41,697 bases of DNA from assembly GCA_001803315.1 (NCBI GenBank), contig MHBQ01000127.1, forward strand, positions 2,493 through 44,189, written 5' to 3'. This document shows, piece by piece, positions 24,176-31,742 of this stretch. The DNA comes from Lentisphaerae bacterium RIFOXYC12_FULL_60_16. Its GTDB lineage: Bacteria; Verrucomicrobiota; Kiritimatiellia; UBA8416; YA12-FULL-60-10. The notes below the pieces were generated by a model. The model saw only the letters and a list, made by a program, of their open reading frames with translations, was not told the DNA's origin and did not search any database. Made by a program: the position numbers and the translations under genes. How positions within the stretch are numbered: the stretch's first letter is position 1; every line of letters starts with the position of its first letter.

Positions 24176-26150
24176 GGGTCTCCACCAGGCCTTCCAGGAC
24201 CGCGGCGGCGGCCCAGCCGTTGTAGGAGAACCACAGGCTGGACGGACTGCCGTCGGGAAATGTCTCGATGGTCAGTCCGTCGGACGGGCAGAACCGTTCG
24301 GTGAGTACGCCGGGCTGGCCGTATCCGGACACGTCCGGATAGAGGCTGATGCAGTTCAACGCCCAGTCCAGTCCATTCCGGCACCGTTGCCGGTGGTAGG
24401 CGTTGCCGGAACGTGTGGCCAGCAGGTCCAGTTCCCGCGAGATGAAGATGCCCATCGGATGGATGTGCGGGTTGGAGACACTGGTGACCGATCCGCCCAC
24501 GGAATTCCAGGGGGATCCTTTCAGCGGCCGGTATTCCGGCCGGGCACGAAAGCCGTACCGCCAGAGGTATTCATAGTGGGCGCCTTCCTCCAGCGCGTTC
24601 AGCCAGGTGTCGTCCCGGGTGGTGCGAAACAACTCGGCGGCGGCCCGGATGAAACCGAGGTTTCCCTCCTGGTCGGGACTTTTCCAGGTGTCCATCGGGG
24701 TGCCGCAACAGCAGAGGGACCGGACCGGTTCCCGGTAGAAGGCCATGGCGCGTATGGCGCTGCCGGTGTAACGGGTGTTGCCGGTGAGGCGTGCGGCAAT
24801 GGCCATGGCGGCCGCCCAGTAGACGCCGGCGAACCCGTCGGGATCGACGATCCGTCGTTCCGTAGTGGAATAGGTGAACCCGTACCGTCCGTCGGCGGGC
24901 TGGATCGCCAGCAGGGTGTCGAGCACCTTGCAGGCGGTATCCAACCAGGCGCGGGGGGGATTGCCGCGGCGTTCAGCGAGAAATTCGTAAGCCTTGAGCA
25001 GGTAGTAGATGCCGCTGGCATTGGTATAGGCGCAGTGGACATCCTTGACCAGGTAGCCGGACCACCACCAGTTTACGCGGGCGCCTTCGTTTTTACCGTA
25101 GACATCCCAGAGCAGGCCCGACGCCGGGTTGAAAGCTTTGGCCACCCAGTCGAGCAGGTAGGTGGCACGCTGGACGGCCGTGTCGTCGGCATACAGGGAT
25201 CCGGAAACGAGCAGGGGATAGGCGATCACCCCGCCGCCGGTCCAGCCCACTTCCGCCAGGGTGCGCCAGGGGGTCAGGTGGCGTTTGGATGTGTCGATGC
25301 ACCGCATGTTGGAAAAGTGTTCCTTGTCCGCCTGCCAGTTCACCGTGAGGAACGCCTGGGTGAGGGATCGGATGCCGCTTTCGGCCGTGATCGGGGCGTG
25401 CGGGGATTCCTGGAATGCTTCGTACACCTGCTGGATCACCGTGTGGGCCGCGAGCCGGTTTGCAGCCGGGTGCAGGTGGATAAAGCCGCTGGCTTCCGCC
25501 TTGACGGCGTTGTGCTCCGTGGGCACCCCCCACTGGTCCTTGTTGACGAAGGAGACGGGAGTGTTGCGATAACCGAGCGTGACGCCGCAGGCATGCGGGG
25601 CGGGGCCCCCATCGCCGAGCATGGCGCAGACGCCGTTCCGGATGAAATTCTCGCGGCTGGAGGTGGTTTGCTGGTCGGCCGGGCTGTAGGGCTGGATGGA
25701 AATGCCGGCCACCCCGCCCTTGAACAGGAGCATCGACAGGGGGAGGGAGGCGCGGTCGGCCCGGAACTCCCAGTACGGTGAACAGGAAACTGATTGGACC
25801 GGATCGCGGGTCAGGTTGGGAAAATGTCCCGGTTCCGCCCCGTGCAGGTTGTTGTCGCCGAAGATGCAGGCGGGGATCAGGTGAAACGGTTCGGTTGCGG
25901 AGGGAACCTCGAGCGTCAACCGGATACGGGTGGGGAAGGGCGAGGTGAAGGAGAGGGTGAACGCCCGGATGCCATCGCCAGCCGGTTGGAGAACCAGGCC
26001 GGCTTCGAGGCCGTTGTGCCGGGCGATGAAACGGTTATCGTGCGCATTCAGTGCCAGGGGATGCCAGTCGTCATGCTGCCAGTATGCCGCGCGCAGGCAG
26101 GAGCAAAGTGATTCTTGCGTGATAGGGATGGTGCCGGGCTGAATGTTCAT
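24144..26150 (-). CDS. Large glycosidase-like (alpha/alpha-barrel) protein, family not recognised
   Basis: 668 aa, no signal peptide, so probably cytosolic. N-terminal beta-rich part (about 1-230; PFPTRIRLTLEVP, FHLIPACIFGDNNLHG), then long helices with repeated aromatic/small motifs (YTNASGIYYLLKAYEFLAER, WLDTACKVLDTLLAI, GVYWAAAMAIAARL) typical of an (alpha/alpha)6 barrel as in glycoside hydrolases and lyases. Trp, His and Asp-rich loops (WNSVGGSVTSVSNPHIHPMG, DGLTIETFPDG) could form a sugar pocket. I cannot name a family or catalytic pair. ATG 26150 has a weak GAGAAAG site. It stands between the YkgJ gene and the nucleotide-sugar operon, separated from the latter by a hairpin. Confidence 0.75.
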   Translation of the reverse strand: MNIQPGTIPITQESLCSCLRAAYWQHDDWHPLALNAHDNRFIARHNGLEAGLVLQPAGDGIRAFTLSFTSPFPTRIRLTLEVPSATEPFHLIPACIFGDNNLHGAEPGHFPNLTRDPVQSVSCSPYWEFRADRASLPLSMLLFKGGVAGISIQPYSPADQQTTSSRENFIRNGVCAMLGDGGPAPHACGVTLGYRNTPVSFVNKDQWGVPTEHNAVKAEASGFIHLHPAANRLAAHTVIQQVYEAFQESPHAPITAESGIRSLTQAFLTVNWQADKEHFSNMRCIDTSKRHLTPWRTLAEVGWTGGGVIAYPLLVSGSLYADDTAVQRATYLLDWVAKAFNPASGLLWDVYGKNEGARVNWWWSGYLVKDVHCAYTNASGIYYLLKAYEFLAERRGNPPRAWLDTACKVLDTLLAIQPADGRYGFTYSTTERRIVDPDGFAGVYWAAAMAIAARLTGNTRYTGSAIRAMAFYREPVRSLCCCGTPMDTWKSPDQEGNLGFIRAAAELFRTTRDDTWLNALEEGAHYEYLWRYGFRARPEYRPLKGSPWNSVGGSVTSVSNPHIHPMGIFISRELDLLATRSGNAYHRQRCRNGLDWALNCISLYPDVSGYGQPGVLTERFCPSDGLTIETFPDGSPSSLWFSYNGWAAAAVLEGLVETHAKQAASNDK

Positions 26151-26240
26151 GGGACTTTCTCGTCAAAGGGTGTGTAACCGGGAAGAACGTATCGAATCGA
26201 AACGCGAAGAACAAGCGCCGCCTGCAGGGTTGAAACGGAA

Positions 26241-26266
26241 AGCACGGGACGAGGTCGTCCCGTGCT
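26241..26266. repeat. Dispersed hairpin element, copy 3
   Basis: Perfect 12-base arms (AGCACGGGACGA opposite TCGTCCCGTGCT) around GG. Compared with the 31700 copy, one stem pair has changed on both sides (G-C to A-T) and stays paired. It lies between two minus-strand genes, 45 bases past the stop of the epimerase, and may also end its transcript, though only a short TT-rich stretch follows. Confidence 0.65.
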
Positions 26267-26310
26267 TCACTAGGCGGGGGCGTGGATGTTTCCCCAACCA
26301 TCCGTCCGGT

Positions 26311-27273
26311 TCAGCGTTTCTGGTTGAGTTTGACCTGTTCCGCGATCCACGGATACGTCTGGGCAACCCCGTCCTTCAGGGAGAACCGGGCCTTCCACCC
26401 GATGGAATAAATCCGTTCATTGCTGAAGTTGCGGGATTGGACGCCCACGGGGCCCTTGACGTGCTTGATCCGGATCCGTTTACCGGCGATGTCGGCGACG
26501 GTCTGCGCCAGTTCATCCACGGTGACGTATTCGGGACATCCGATATTGACGGCGCCCTTGAGACTGGAGTGCATCAACCGGTAGATGCCGTCCACCATGT
26601 CGTCCACATACGTGTAGGAACGGACGGCAGACCCGTCCCCCCATACCTCGACGATATTGTCTTTTTTCATGGCGGCGATTTTGCGACACATGGCGGCGGG
26701 GGCTTTCTCGCGGCCGCCGCGCCAGGTTCCATAGGGGCCGTAGCAGTTCTGGAAGCGGGCGATGCGGACGGCCATGCCGTAACGGCGTTCATAGGCCATG
26801 GCGACGCGTTCGGAATAGAGTTTTTCCCAGCCGTACTCGTTGTCGGGATTGGCCGGGATGGCTTCGGATTCATGCATTTCAGGTTCGCCGTGCTTCATGT
26901 CGCGGTACACGCACACCGATGACGAGAAGAAATAGCGCTTGATGCCCAGGGTGGCGGCTGCGTGCGTCATATACACGTTGATCAGCACGCTGTTGTGCAT
27001 GATCTCGGTTTCCGCCGAGTGGATGAACCCCATGCCGCCCATGTCGGCGGCCAGCTGGTAGACTTCGTCGAATTTGCCGGACGGCAGGGAGAGGGCCCGC
27101 CAGCAGTTGGCTTCCTGGCGGAGATCCAGGACCAGGAATTCATCCGCTGCCGACGGGCAGAATTCGTGGGCCTTGATGTCCACGCCGCGGACCCAGTACC
27201 CTTCCTTCTTGAGCCGTTTGACCAGGTGTCCGCCGATGAATCCGCCCGCGCCGCATACCAATGCTTTCTTCAT
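26311..27273 (-). CDS. GDP-mannose 3,5-epimerase-like NAD-dependent epimerase
   Basis: 320 aa, extended SDR. NAD site GAGGFIGGH (8-16); Tyr147 and Lys151 in EYGWEKLYSE; Cys121 in SSSVCVY and Lys190 in GTWRGGREKAPAAMCRK, matching the epimerisation acid/base pair of plant GDP-mannose 3,5-epimerase; Arg in RSYTYVDD and VQSRNFSNE also fit. The enzyme turns GDP-mannose into GDP-L-galactose or GDP-L-gulose; bacterial homologues are known, for example in Methylacidiphilum. ATG 27273 overlaps the previous stop by 4 bases and has AAGGAG at 9 bases. Last gene of the nucleotide-sugar operon. The precise product (and whether the nucleotide is GDP) is inferred. Confidence 0.86.
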   Translation of the reverse strand: MKKALVCGAGGFIGGHLVKRLKKEGYWVRGVDIKAHEFCPSAADEFLVLDLRQEANCWRALSLPSGKFDEVYQLAADMGGMGFIHSAETEIMHNSVLINVYMTHAAATLGIKRYFFSSSVCVYRDMKHGEPEMHESEAIPANPDNEYGWEKLYSERVAMAYERRYGMAVRIARFQNCYGPYGTWRGGREKAPAAMCRKIAAMKKDNIVEVWGDGSAVRSYTYVDDMVDGIYRLMHSSLKGAVNIGCPEYVTVDELAQTVADIAGKRIRIKHVKGPVGVQSRNFSNERIYSIGWKARFSLKDGVAQTYPWIAEQVKLNQKR

Positions 27274-27764
27274 GTATCTGCTCCTTCGTCGTCCAGTTTG
27301 TACAGGTTATCCGTTCGATCTTCATGCCGGATCTCGTCCACCGGTTCCCGGCGTCCGGGGCCGGCAAAGAGCCGGTCGGGAAAGTTCAATACCCAGGCGT
27401 CCTGCGTGGACCGGTTGACATACGCATGGACGACACCCGCGGGGACCCGGATGATCGCGGGGTTGGATTCGCCGGCTGTCAGGCGCATGCGTTGCCCCTG
27501 TGTGGGCGATTCCGGCCGGGCATCCCACATGAATACCCGGAAATTCCCCGGCCCCACGAAACCGAAGCAATCCGCCTGTTCCCGGTGTTCATGGGGACCG
27601 CGGCTGATGCCGGGATGGGTGACGGATACGTAGGCCATGGCCGGGCGATGGCCGTCCGGCAACTCGTCGTCCCGGACCAATTCCGCGAGCCAGCCGCGAT
27701 GATCGGTGTAACGCTTGAGCGGGCGGACCACGACGCCGTTGATGGGGCCGTCGGTCCAGTTCAC
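27270..27764 (-). CDS. RmlC-like cupin sugar epimerase
   Basis: 164 aa from GTG 27764, which forms a GTGA overlap with the rmlA stop; the longer frame from 27998 lies inside rmlA out of frame and is spurious. Cupin of the dTDP-4-dehydrorhamnose 3,5-epimerase family: VSVTHPGISRGPHEHREQ (the RG-x-H motif, with an extra His), then FRVFMWDARPESPT, IIRVPAGVVHAYVN and LNFPDRLFAGPGRREPVDEI. RmlC epimerises the 4-keto sugar at C3 and C5. Spelling differs from textbook RmlC (RGPHEH not RGLHYQ), so a related 3-epimerase or ketoisomerase is possible. Its partner rmlB is absent from view. Confidence 0.8.
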   Translation of the reverse strand: MNWTDGPINGVVVRPLKRYTDHRGWLAELVRDDELPDGHRPAMAYVSVTHPGISRGPHEHREQADCFGFVGPGNFRVFMWDARPESPTQGQRMRLTAGESNPAIIRVPAGVVHAYVNRSTQDAWVLNFPDRLFAGPGRREPVDEIRHEDRTDNLYKLDDEGADT

Positions 27765-28690
27765 GAGGGGATCCTGCCTGCCGGCATTGCCGGTTGTTCC
27801 ACCAGGTCGAACAGGTAGCGGCCGTATTCGCTGTTGGCCAGTTGCCGGGCGAGTGCCTGGAGCTGGTCCCGGTCGATGAACCCCATGCGGAAGGCGACTT
27901 CCTCGATACAACCGATCTTGAGCCCCTGGCGGTGTTCGATCATGGCGACAAAGTTGCCGGCATCCAGCAGGCTTTGCGGGGTGCCGGTATCCAGCCACGC
28001 CATGCCGCGCCCGAGCACTTCCACGTTCAGTTCGCCGCGTTCGAGATACCGGCGGTTCAGATCGGTGATTTCGAGTTCGCCCCGGGCTGACGGTTTCAAT
28101 GCCTTCGCCAGGCCGGTCACCTGTGAATCGTAACAGTAGAGGCCCGGGACGGCATAGCGGCTTTTGGGTTGGCGGGGTTTCTCCTCGAGGCTCAGCACCT
28201 TGCCGTCGGTGTCGAATTCCACCACGCCGTACCGTTCGGGGTCATGCACGGGGTATCCGAAAATGGTGGCGCCGCTGGTCCGGGACAGTGCCCGCCGGAG
28301 GAAATCCATCTTTCCGTAAAACAGGTTGTCGCCCAGCACGAGGCTGACCGGTGACCCGTCGATGAAGTCGGCGCCCAGCACGAAGGCTTCGGCAATACCG
28401 CGGGGCGCCGTCTGGGGGAGGAAGCTGAAACGGACGCCGAGATGGCGCCCGTCGCCGAGTAACTGTTGAAAACGGGGCAGATCCTGCGGCGTGGAGATGA
28501 CGAGGATGTCCCGGATGCCGCCGAGCATCAGCGTTGACAGGGGATAATAGACCATGGGCTTGTCATACACGGGCAGCAGTTGCTTGCTGGCCACGCGGGT
28601 GATCGGGTGCAGGCGGCTTCCCGCGCCTCCGGCGAGAACGATGCCCTTCCAGGCGGATGCCTGCCGTACGGGTTCTGTCTTTGTTTTCAT
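27761..28690 (-). CDS. rmlA: Glucose-1-phosphate thymidylyltransferase
   Basis: 309 aa. Nucleotidyltransferase signature GIVLAGGAGSRLHPITRVAS followed by KQLLPVYDKPMVYYPLSTLM, then VLGDNLFYGK, GATIFGYPVHDPERYGVVEF, EEKPRQPKSRYAVPGLYCYD and ITDLNRRYLERGEL, all typical of RmlA. It makes dTDP-glucose from dTTP and glucose-1-phosphate, the entry to dTDP-rhamnose and related sugars. The stop overlaps the GTG of the next gene. ATG 28690 lies 39 bases after the NusG-like stop; a weak TTGAAC/TACAGT pair is upstream, but no ribosome site. First structural gene of the nucleotide-sugar operon. An N-terminal extension of about 14 residues precedes the signature. Confidence 0.93.
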   Translation of the reverse strand: MKTKTEPVRQASAWKGIVLAGGAGSRLHPITRVASKQLLPVYDKPMVYYPLSTLMLGGIRDILVISTPQDLPRFQQLLGDGRHLGVRFSFLPQTAPRGIAEAFVLGADFIDGSPVSLVLGDNLFYGKMDFLRRALSRTSGATIFGYPVHDPERYGVVEFDTDGKVLSLEEKPRQPKSRYAVPGLYCYDSQVTGLAKALKPSARGELEITDLNRRYLERGELNVEVLGRGMAWLDTGTPQSLLDAGNFVAMIEHRQGLKIGCIEEVAFRMGFIDRDQLQALARQLANSEYGRYLFDLVEQPAMPAGRIPS

Positions 28691-28729
28691 GGTTTCGCGT
28701 GGAACTGTATCAGCGGTTGTGGGGATGGT

Positions 28730-29236
28730 TCAATCCAGGATTTCAAGGAAGTCACGCCGCACCTCCAGGGCCACGGCTTGTCCGATCATTTCGACATTCA
28801 GCAACACTTTACTGATTCCCTTGATTTCGGCCACGAGTCCTTCCACACCCATGAAGGGGCCGGTGGCGATACGGACCCGGGTTCCGGCATCCAGCGATTG
28901 TTCAATGGCCAGGGTCGGATCCACCCGGAGCGCCCGCCGGATCTGGGCCAGCTGATGCAGGAGCTGCCGCTGTGAGGGCGGGACCAGGAAGCGGGCGATC
29001 TGGTTGGTTTTGAGGAGTTCCAGGCGTCCTTCCCAGTCAAAGCTGACGAAGCAATAACCCGGGAATACCGGTTTGCCGACGGTTACCTTGCGGCGCTGGT
29101 AGATCTTGGTGGCGGACCGCAGGGGCAGGTAATGGGAAAGACCCAGGGTCCGCGCGGTATCAGCGATTTTCTTTTCGCACCGGGGATGTACATGCAGGAC
29201 ATGCCACCGCCGGATCAATAAATCGGGATCAGACAT
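28730..29236 (-). CDS. NusG-family transcription elongation factor paralogue (RfaH/UpxY-like)
   Basis: 168 aa from ATG 29236; the longer frame crosses the promoter into the divergent gene and is rejected. N-terminal NGN domain (WHVLHVHPRCEKKIADTART, then VGKPVFPGYCFVSFDWEG), linker, and a KOW domain with GTRVRIATGPFMGVEGLVAE near the C-terminus. These factors ride on RNA polymerase and prevent early termination in particular long operons; paralogues such as UpxY sit at the head of surface-polysaccharide operons. This gene lies directly before rmlA, so it probably controls that operon. Start has no ribosome site; TACAAT ends 7 bases before ATG. Confidence 0.88.
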   Translation of the reverse strand: MSDPDLLIRRWHVLHVHPRCEKKIADTARTLGLSHYLPLRSATKIYQRRKVTVGKPVFPGYCFVSFDWEGRLELLKTNQIARFLVPPSQRQLLHQLAQIRRALRVDPTLAIEQSLDAGTRVRIATGPFMGVEGLVAEIKGISKVLLNVEMIGQAVALEVRRDFLEILD

Positions 29237-29243
29237 GGCGGCT

Positions 29244-29272
29244 ATTGTAGCGATTTGAAATTCGGGTACAAT
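29244..29272. promoter_or_regulatory. Near-symmetric divergent promoter
   Basis: ATTGTA (29244-29249), 17 bases, TACAAT (29267-29272). On the plus strand TTGTAG (29245-29250) and TACAAT form a -35/-10 pair with 16 bases between; on the minus strand TTGTAC and TACAAT (29249-29244) do the same. Each hexamer serves one strand as -10 and overlaps the other strand's -35. It drives the NusG paralogue leftward (leaderless) and the GHL10-type gene rightward. Confidence 0.5.
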
Positions 29273-29300
29273 AGACAAGTCAGTGAAGGGTGTCGGATAC

Positions 29301-31253
29301 ATGCGAATCGTAATTTCCAGCATTCTGTTAGGGGTTCTGGTCAGTGCCCGGGTTTCGGGTGCGTCCGGTGTGTTCATGCTGCAGGGGACCCGTTCGGTTC
29401 CCGATGACGCGGAACGGGCGTATGCCGCCGCCATGACCCGCACGATGGCACGGCGTCTGGAGGCGGTATCGATCCCGTGCCGGATACTGGACGAAGCGGT
29501 TGTGATCCGGGACGGCATGCCGGATGGCACGGTGGCCTTGCTTCCGTATAATCCCTATCCGCCCGCCGAACTGACGGCCCGCCTGGCGGTCTTTGTCAGA
29601 CGTGGCGGACGGTTGGTGGTGTTCTATGCGTCCGACGAACGTCTGGCGGATCTCATGGGGGTACGGGTGGGGCGGTACCAGCGGGCTGAAACTGCCGGAC
29701 GGTGGAGTGCCATCCGTTTCCAGGCGGATGCCATACCGGGTGTGCCGGGCCGTGTCAGCCAGGAATCCGGCAATATCCGCGCGGTCCAGCCGGTCAAGGG
29801 GAGGGGACGGGTGGTGGGTGAATGGGAGGATGCAACCGGAAAGGCAACCGGCGATCCTGCCTGGGTCCGGACCGACGCGGGGTTTTGGATGACCCACGTG
29901 CTGTTGGAAGACGGCGATTCCCTCGCCAAACAGCAGATGATGCTGGCCCTGCTGGGGCATCTGGATCCCGTCCTGTTCCCGGCCGCCACGCGGGGGGTGT
30001 TTGACCGGGTATCCGGTGTGGGTCAGTATGACCGTTTCGAATCCGCGGTGGCGGCCATCAAGACCCGTGCCCGGCAGATGGCGCGGCCGGGTGAAGTCAT
30101 GCGCCTGCTGGGGGCTGCCGAAACGATCCGGCAGACGCAACAGGCGCATCTGGCCGCCGGCCGTTATCCGGAATTCCTCATGGGATTGCCGGATTACCGG
30201 CATAGCATGAAGTCTGCCTATGCCATGACCGAGCCGCCACGCGACGACATGATCCGAGGGGTGTGGGACCATCCCGCAACCGGACTTTTCCCGGGCGATT
30301 GGGCACGTACGGCGACCGAGCTGTCGCGCCAGGGGATCCGGGATGTTTTTGTCAATGTACTGTGGCCATGGCAGGCACATTATAAACAGGAGCAGGTTCC
30401 TGAGTCCGAGACGGTCCGACGTTATGGGGATCAGTTGAAAGCTGCCCTGTCCGCCTGCCGGGAGCAGGGGGTGCGGGTTCATGCCTGGAAAGTCTGCTGG
30501 ACGGTCGAGGGGGCCGATCCCGCGTGGCGGCAGCGATTGGAACGGGAAGGGCGGCTTCAACGTTCGGATACCGGCCAGTTGCTGCCCTGGTTGTGCCCGT
30601 CGCATCCTGCCAACCGGAGCCACGAAAAGGATGCCATACGGGACCTGGTCCGGCGGTATCCGGTGGATGGGGTCCACCTGGACTATATCCGGTACCGTGA
30701 TTCACGGCATTGTTACTGTGACGGATGCCGTTCCCGGTACGAGGCTGCCCGCGGGGTCCGGATTGTCCGCTGGCCGGCGGATGTGCGCAAGGGCGCCGCC
30801 CGGGTGGATTATGACCGGTGGCGGTGCGAACAGATCACCCGGCTGGTGCGCGATGTGCGGGCTATCTGCCGTGCGGCCAATCCGGCCATCCGGGTATCCG
30901 CGGCGGTGTACGGGAAATATCCGCAATGCGTTGACAGCGTGGCGCAGGATTGGGCTGCCTGGCTGCGTACCGGCCTGGTTGACTTTGTCTGCCCCATGAA
31001 CTACACCGCTGATCCCGCGGTTTTTGAACAGTATGTTCGGGACCAGTTGAAACTGGCGGGGGCTGCCGACCGTATCATGCCGGGCATCGGTGTGACGGCG
31101 AAGGAAAGCCGTTTGGATGCCATCCAGGTGATTGACCAGGTGGCGTCCCTGCGCCGGTTGGGAGCACGGGGGTTTGTGCTTTTTGATCTCAACCGCGTGC
31201 TGTCCGACGAAGTGCTGCCCTACCTGCGGATGGGCGCCACGGCGGATCCATGA
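29301..31253 (+). CDS. Exported GHL10-type (glycoside-hydrolase-like) protein
   Basis: 650 aa from ATG 29301 with GAAGGG at 29285-29290; an in-frame GTG at 29283 is less likely. Signal peptide MRIVISSILLGVLVSARVSG. The N-terminal half has a Rossmann-like segment (LLPYNPYPPAELTARLAVFV, then a Gly-rich turn) reminiscent of DUF4350/GATase-like ligand domains. The C-terminal half (about 335-640) is a GHL10 (DUF187)-type TIM barrel: GIRDVFVNVLWPWQAHYKQ, VHAWKVCW, PWLCPSHPANR, VDGVHLDYIRYRD and FVCPMNYTAD. The family resembles glycosidases and acts on cell-envelope or dietary glycans; the substrate is unknown. Shares a divergent promoter with the NusG paralogue, linking it to surface-glycan control. 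Confidence 0.85.
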   Translation: MRIVISSILLGVLVSARVSGASGVFMLQGTRSVPDDAERAYAAAMTRTMARRLEAVSIPCRILDEAVVIRDGMPDGTVALLPYNPYPPAELTARLAVFVRRGGRLVVFYASDERLADLMGVRVGRYQRAETAGRWSAIRFQADAIPGVPGRVSQESGNIRAVQPVKGRGRVVGEWEDATGKATGDPAWVRTDAGFWMTHVLLEDGDSLAKQQMMLALLGHLDPVLFPAATRGVFDRVSGVGQYDRFESAVAAIKTRARQMARPGEVMRLLGAAETIRQTQQAHLAAGRYPEFLMGLPDYRHSMKSAYAMTEPPRDDMIRGVWDHPATGLFPGDWARTATELSRQGIRDVFVNVLWPWQAHYKQEQVPESETVRRYGDQLKAALSACREQGVRVHAWKVCWTVEGADPAWRQRLEREGRLQRSDTGQLLPWLCPSHPANRSHEKDAIRDLVRRYPVDGVHLDYIRYRDSRHCYCDGCRSRYEAARGVRIVRWPADVRKGAARVDYDRWRCEQITRLVRDVRAICRAANPAIRVSAAVYGKYPQCVDSVAQDWAAWLRTGLVDFVCPMNYTADPAVFEQYVRDQLKLAGAADRIMPGIGVTAKESRLDAIQVIDQVASLRRLGARGFVLFDLNRVLSDEVLPYLRMGATADP

Positions 31254-31346
31254 CGGCCGGTTGTCTTTTTACGTCTGTTGGGTTATACATGGCGTCCGTG
31301 GTATGGGCGGGCGGTTGAACAAACGTGTGGTTGCGGGAGGAGTGGA

Positions 31347-31625
31347 ATGAAATCAGCTTATGAATTGGCCATGGAGCGGCTGGGTGGATCACGTTCCTAC
31401 ACGAACGGGCAGAAACAGCAGATGGCCGAGATCGACCGGAAATATGAAGCCCGGCTGGCGGAGGCACGGTTGCGTGCCGAGGATCACTTCCGGAAGTTGG
31501 GCCCTGTTACCGCTGAAACCGCGGACCAGGAAAAGACAATCCGTGAAAACCTGGCGCGGGATGTGACGAAACTCGAGCAGAAGCGTGAAGCGGAAAAGGA
31601 AGCCGTCCGGGCTGGACGCACCTGA
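31347..31625 (+). CDS. Small charged helical protein, PVC-type hypothetical
   Basis: 92 aa from ATG 31347 with GGAGG about 6 bases upstream; the frame from 31278 adds an unlikely leader. Highly charged and helical (EIDRKYEARLAEARLRAEDH), no signal peptide or membrane segment. I recall similar short proteins starting MKSAYELAMERL in several PVC genomes, of unknown function; this is from memory and unverified. Co-directional and 93 bases after the GHL10-type gene. Confidence 0.72.
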   Translation: MKSAYELAMERLGGSRSYTNGQKQQMAEIDRKYEARLAEARLRAEDHFRKLGPVTAETADQEKTIRENLARDVTKLEQKREAEKEAVRAGRT

Positions 31626-31665
31626 TCCGGAAGGATGACAATTCGCGTGCCCGCCTGGAGGACCT

Positions 31666-31681
31666 GGCCCGACCCCGGGCC
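31666..31681. terminator. GC-only hairpin between convergent genes
   Basis: GGCCCG (31666-31671) opposite CGGGCC (31676-31681), 4-base loop. Together with the dispersed hairpin 19 bases on, it may separate the convergent transcripts. No T-run, so weak. Confidence 0.3.
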
Positions 31682-31699
31682 GGTCTGGGAGGAGATGAA

Positions 31700-31739
31700 G
31701 AACGGGGCGAGGTCGCCCCGTCTCCAGGGCGCGGGAAAC
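31700..31739. repeat. Dispersed hairpin element, copy 2
   Basis: Stem ACGGGGCGA opposite TCGCCCCGT with GG loop at 31702-31721, followed by the shared TCTCCA and CGGGAAA words. Lies between convergent genes ending at 31625 and 31743, where it could also stop transcription. Confidence 0.7.
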
Positions 31740-31742
31740 ACC

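Noticed and set aside
24165-25781. 538-residue plus-strand frame
   Set aside because: Antisense to the 668-aa gene; Gly/Val-rich without motifs.
27765-27998. N-terminal extension of the RmlC-like frame
   Set aside because: Lies inside rmlA in another frame; GTG 27764 with GTGA overlap explains the start.
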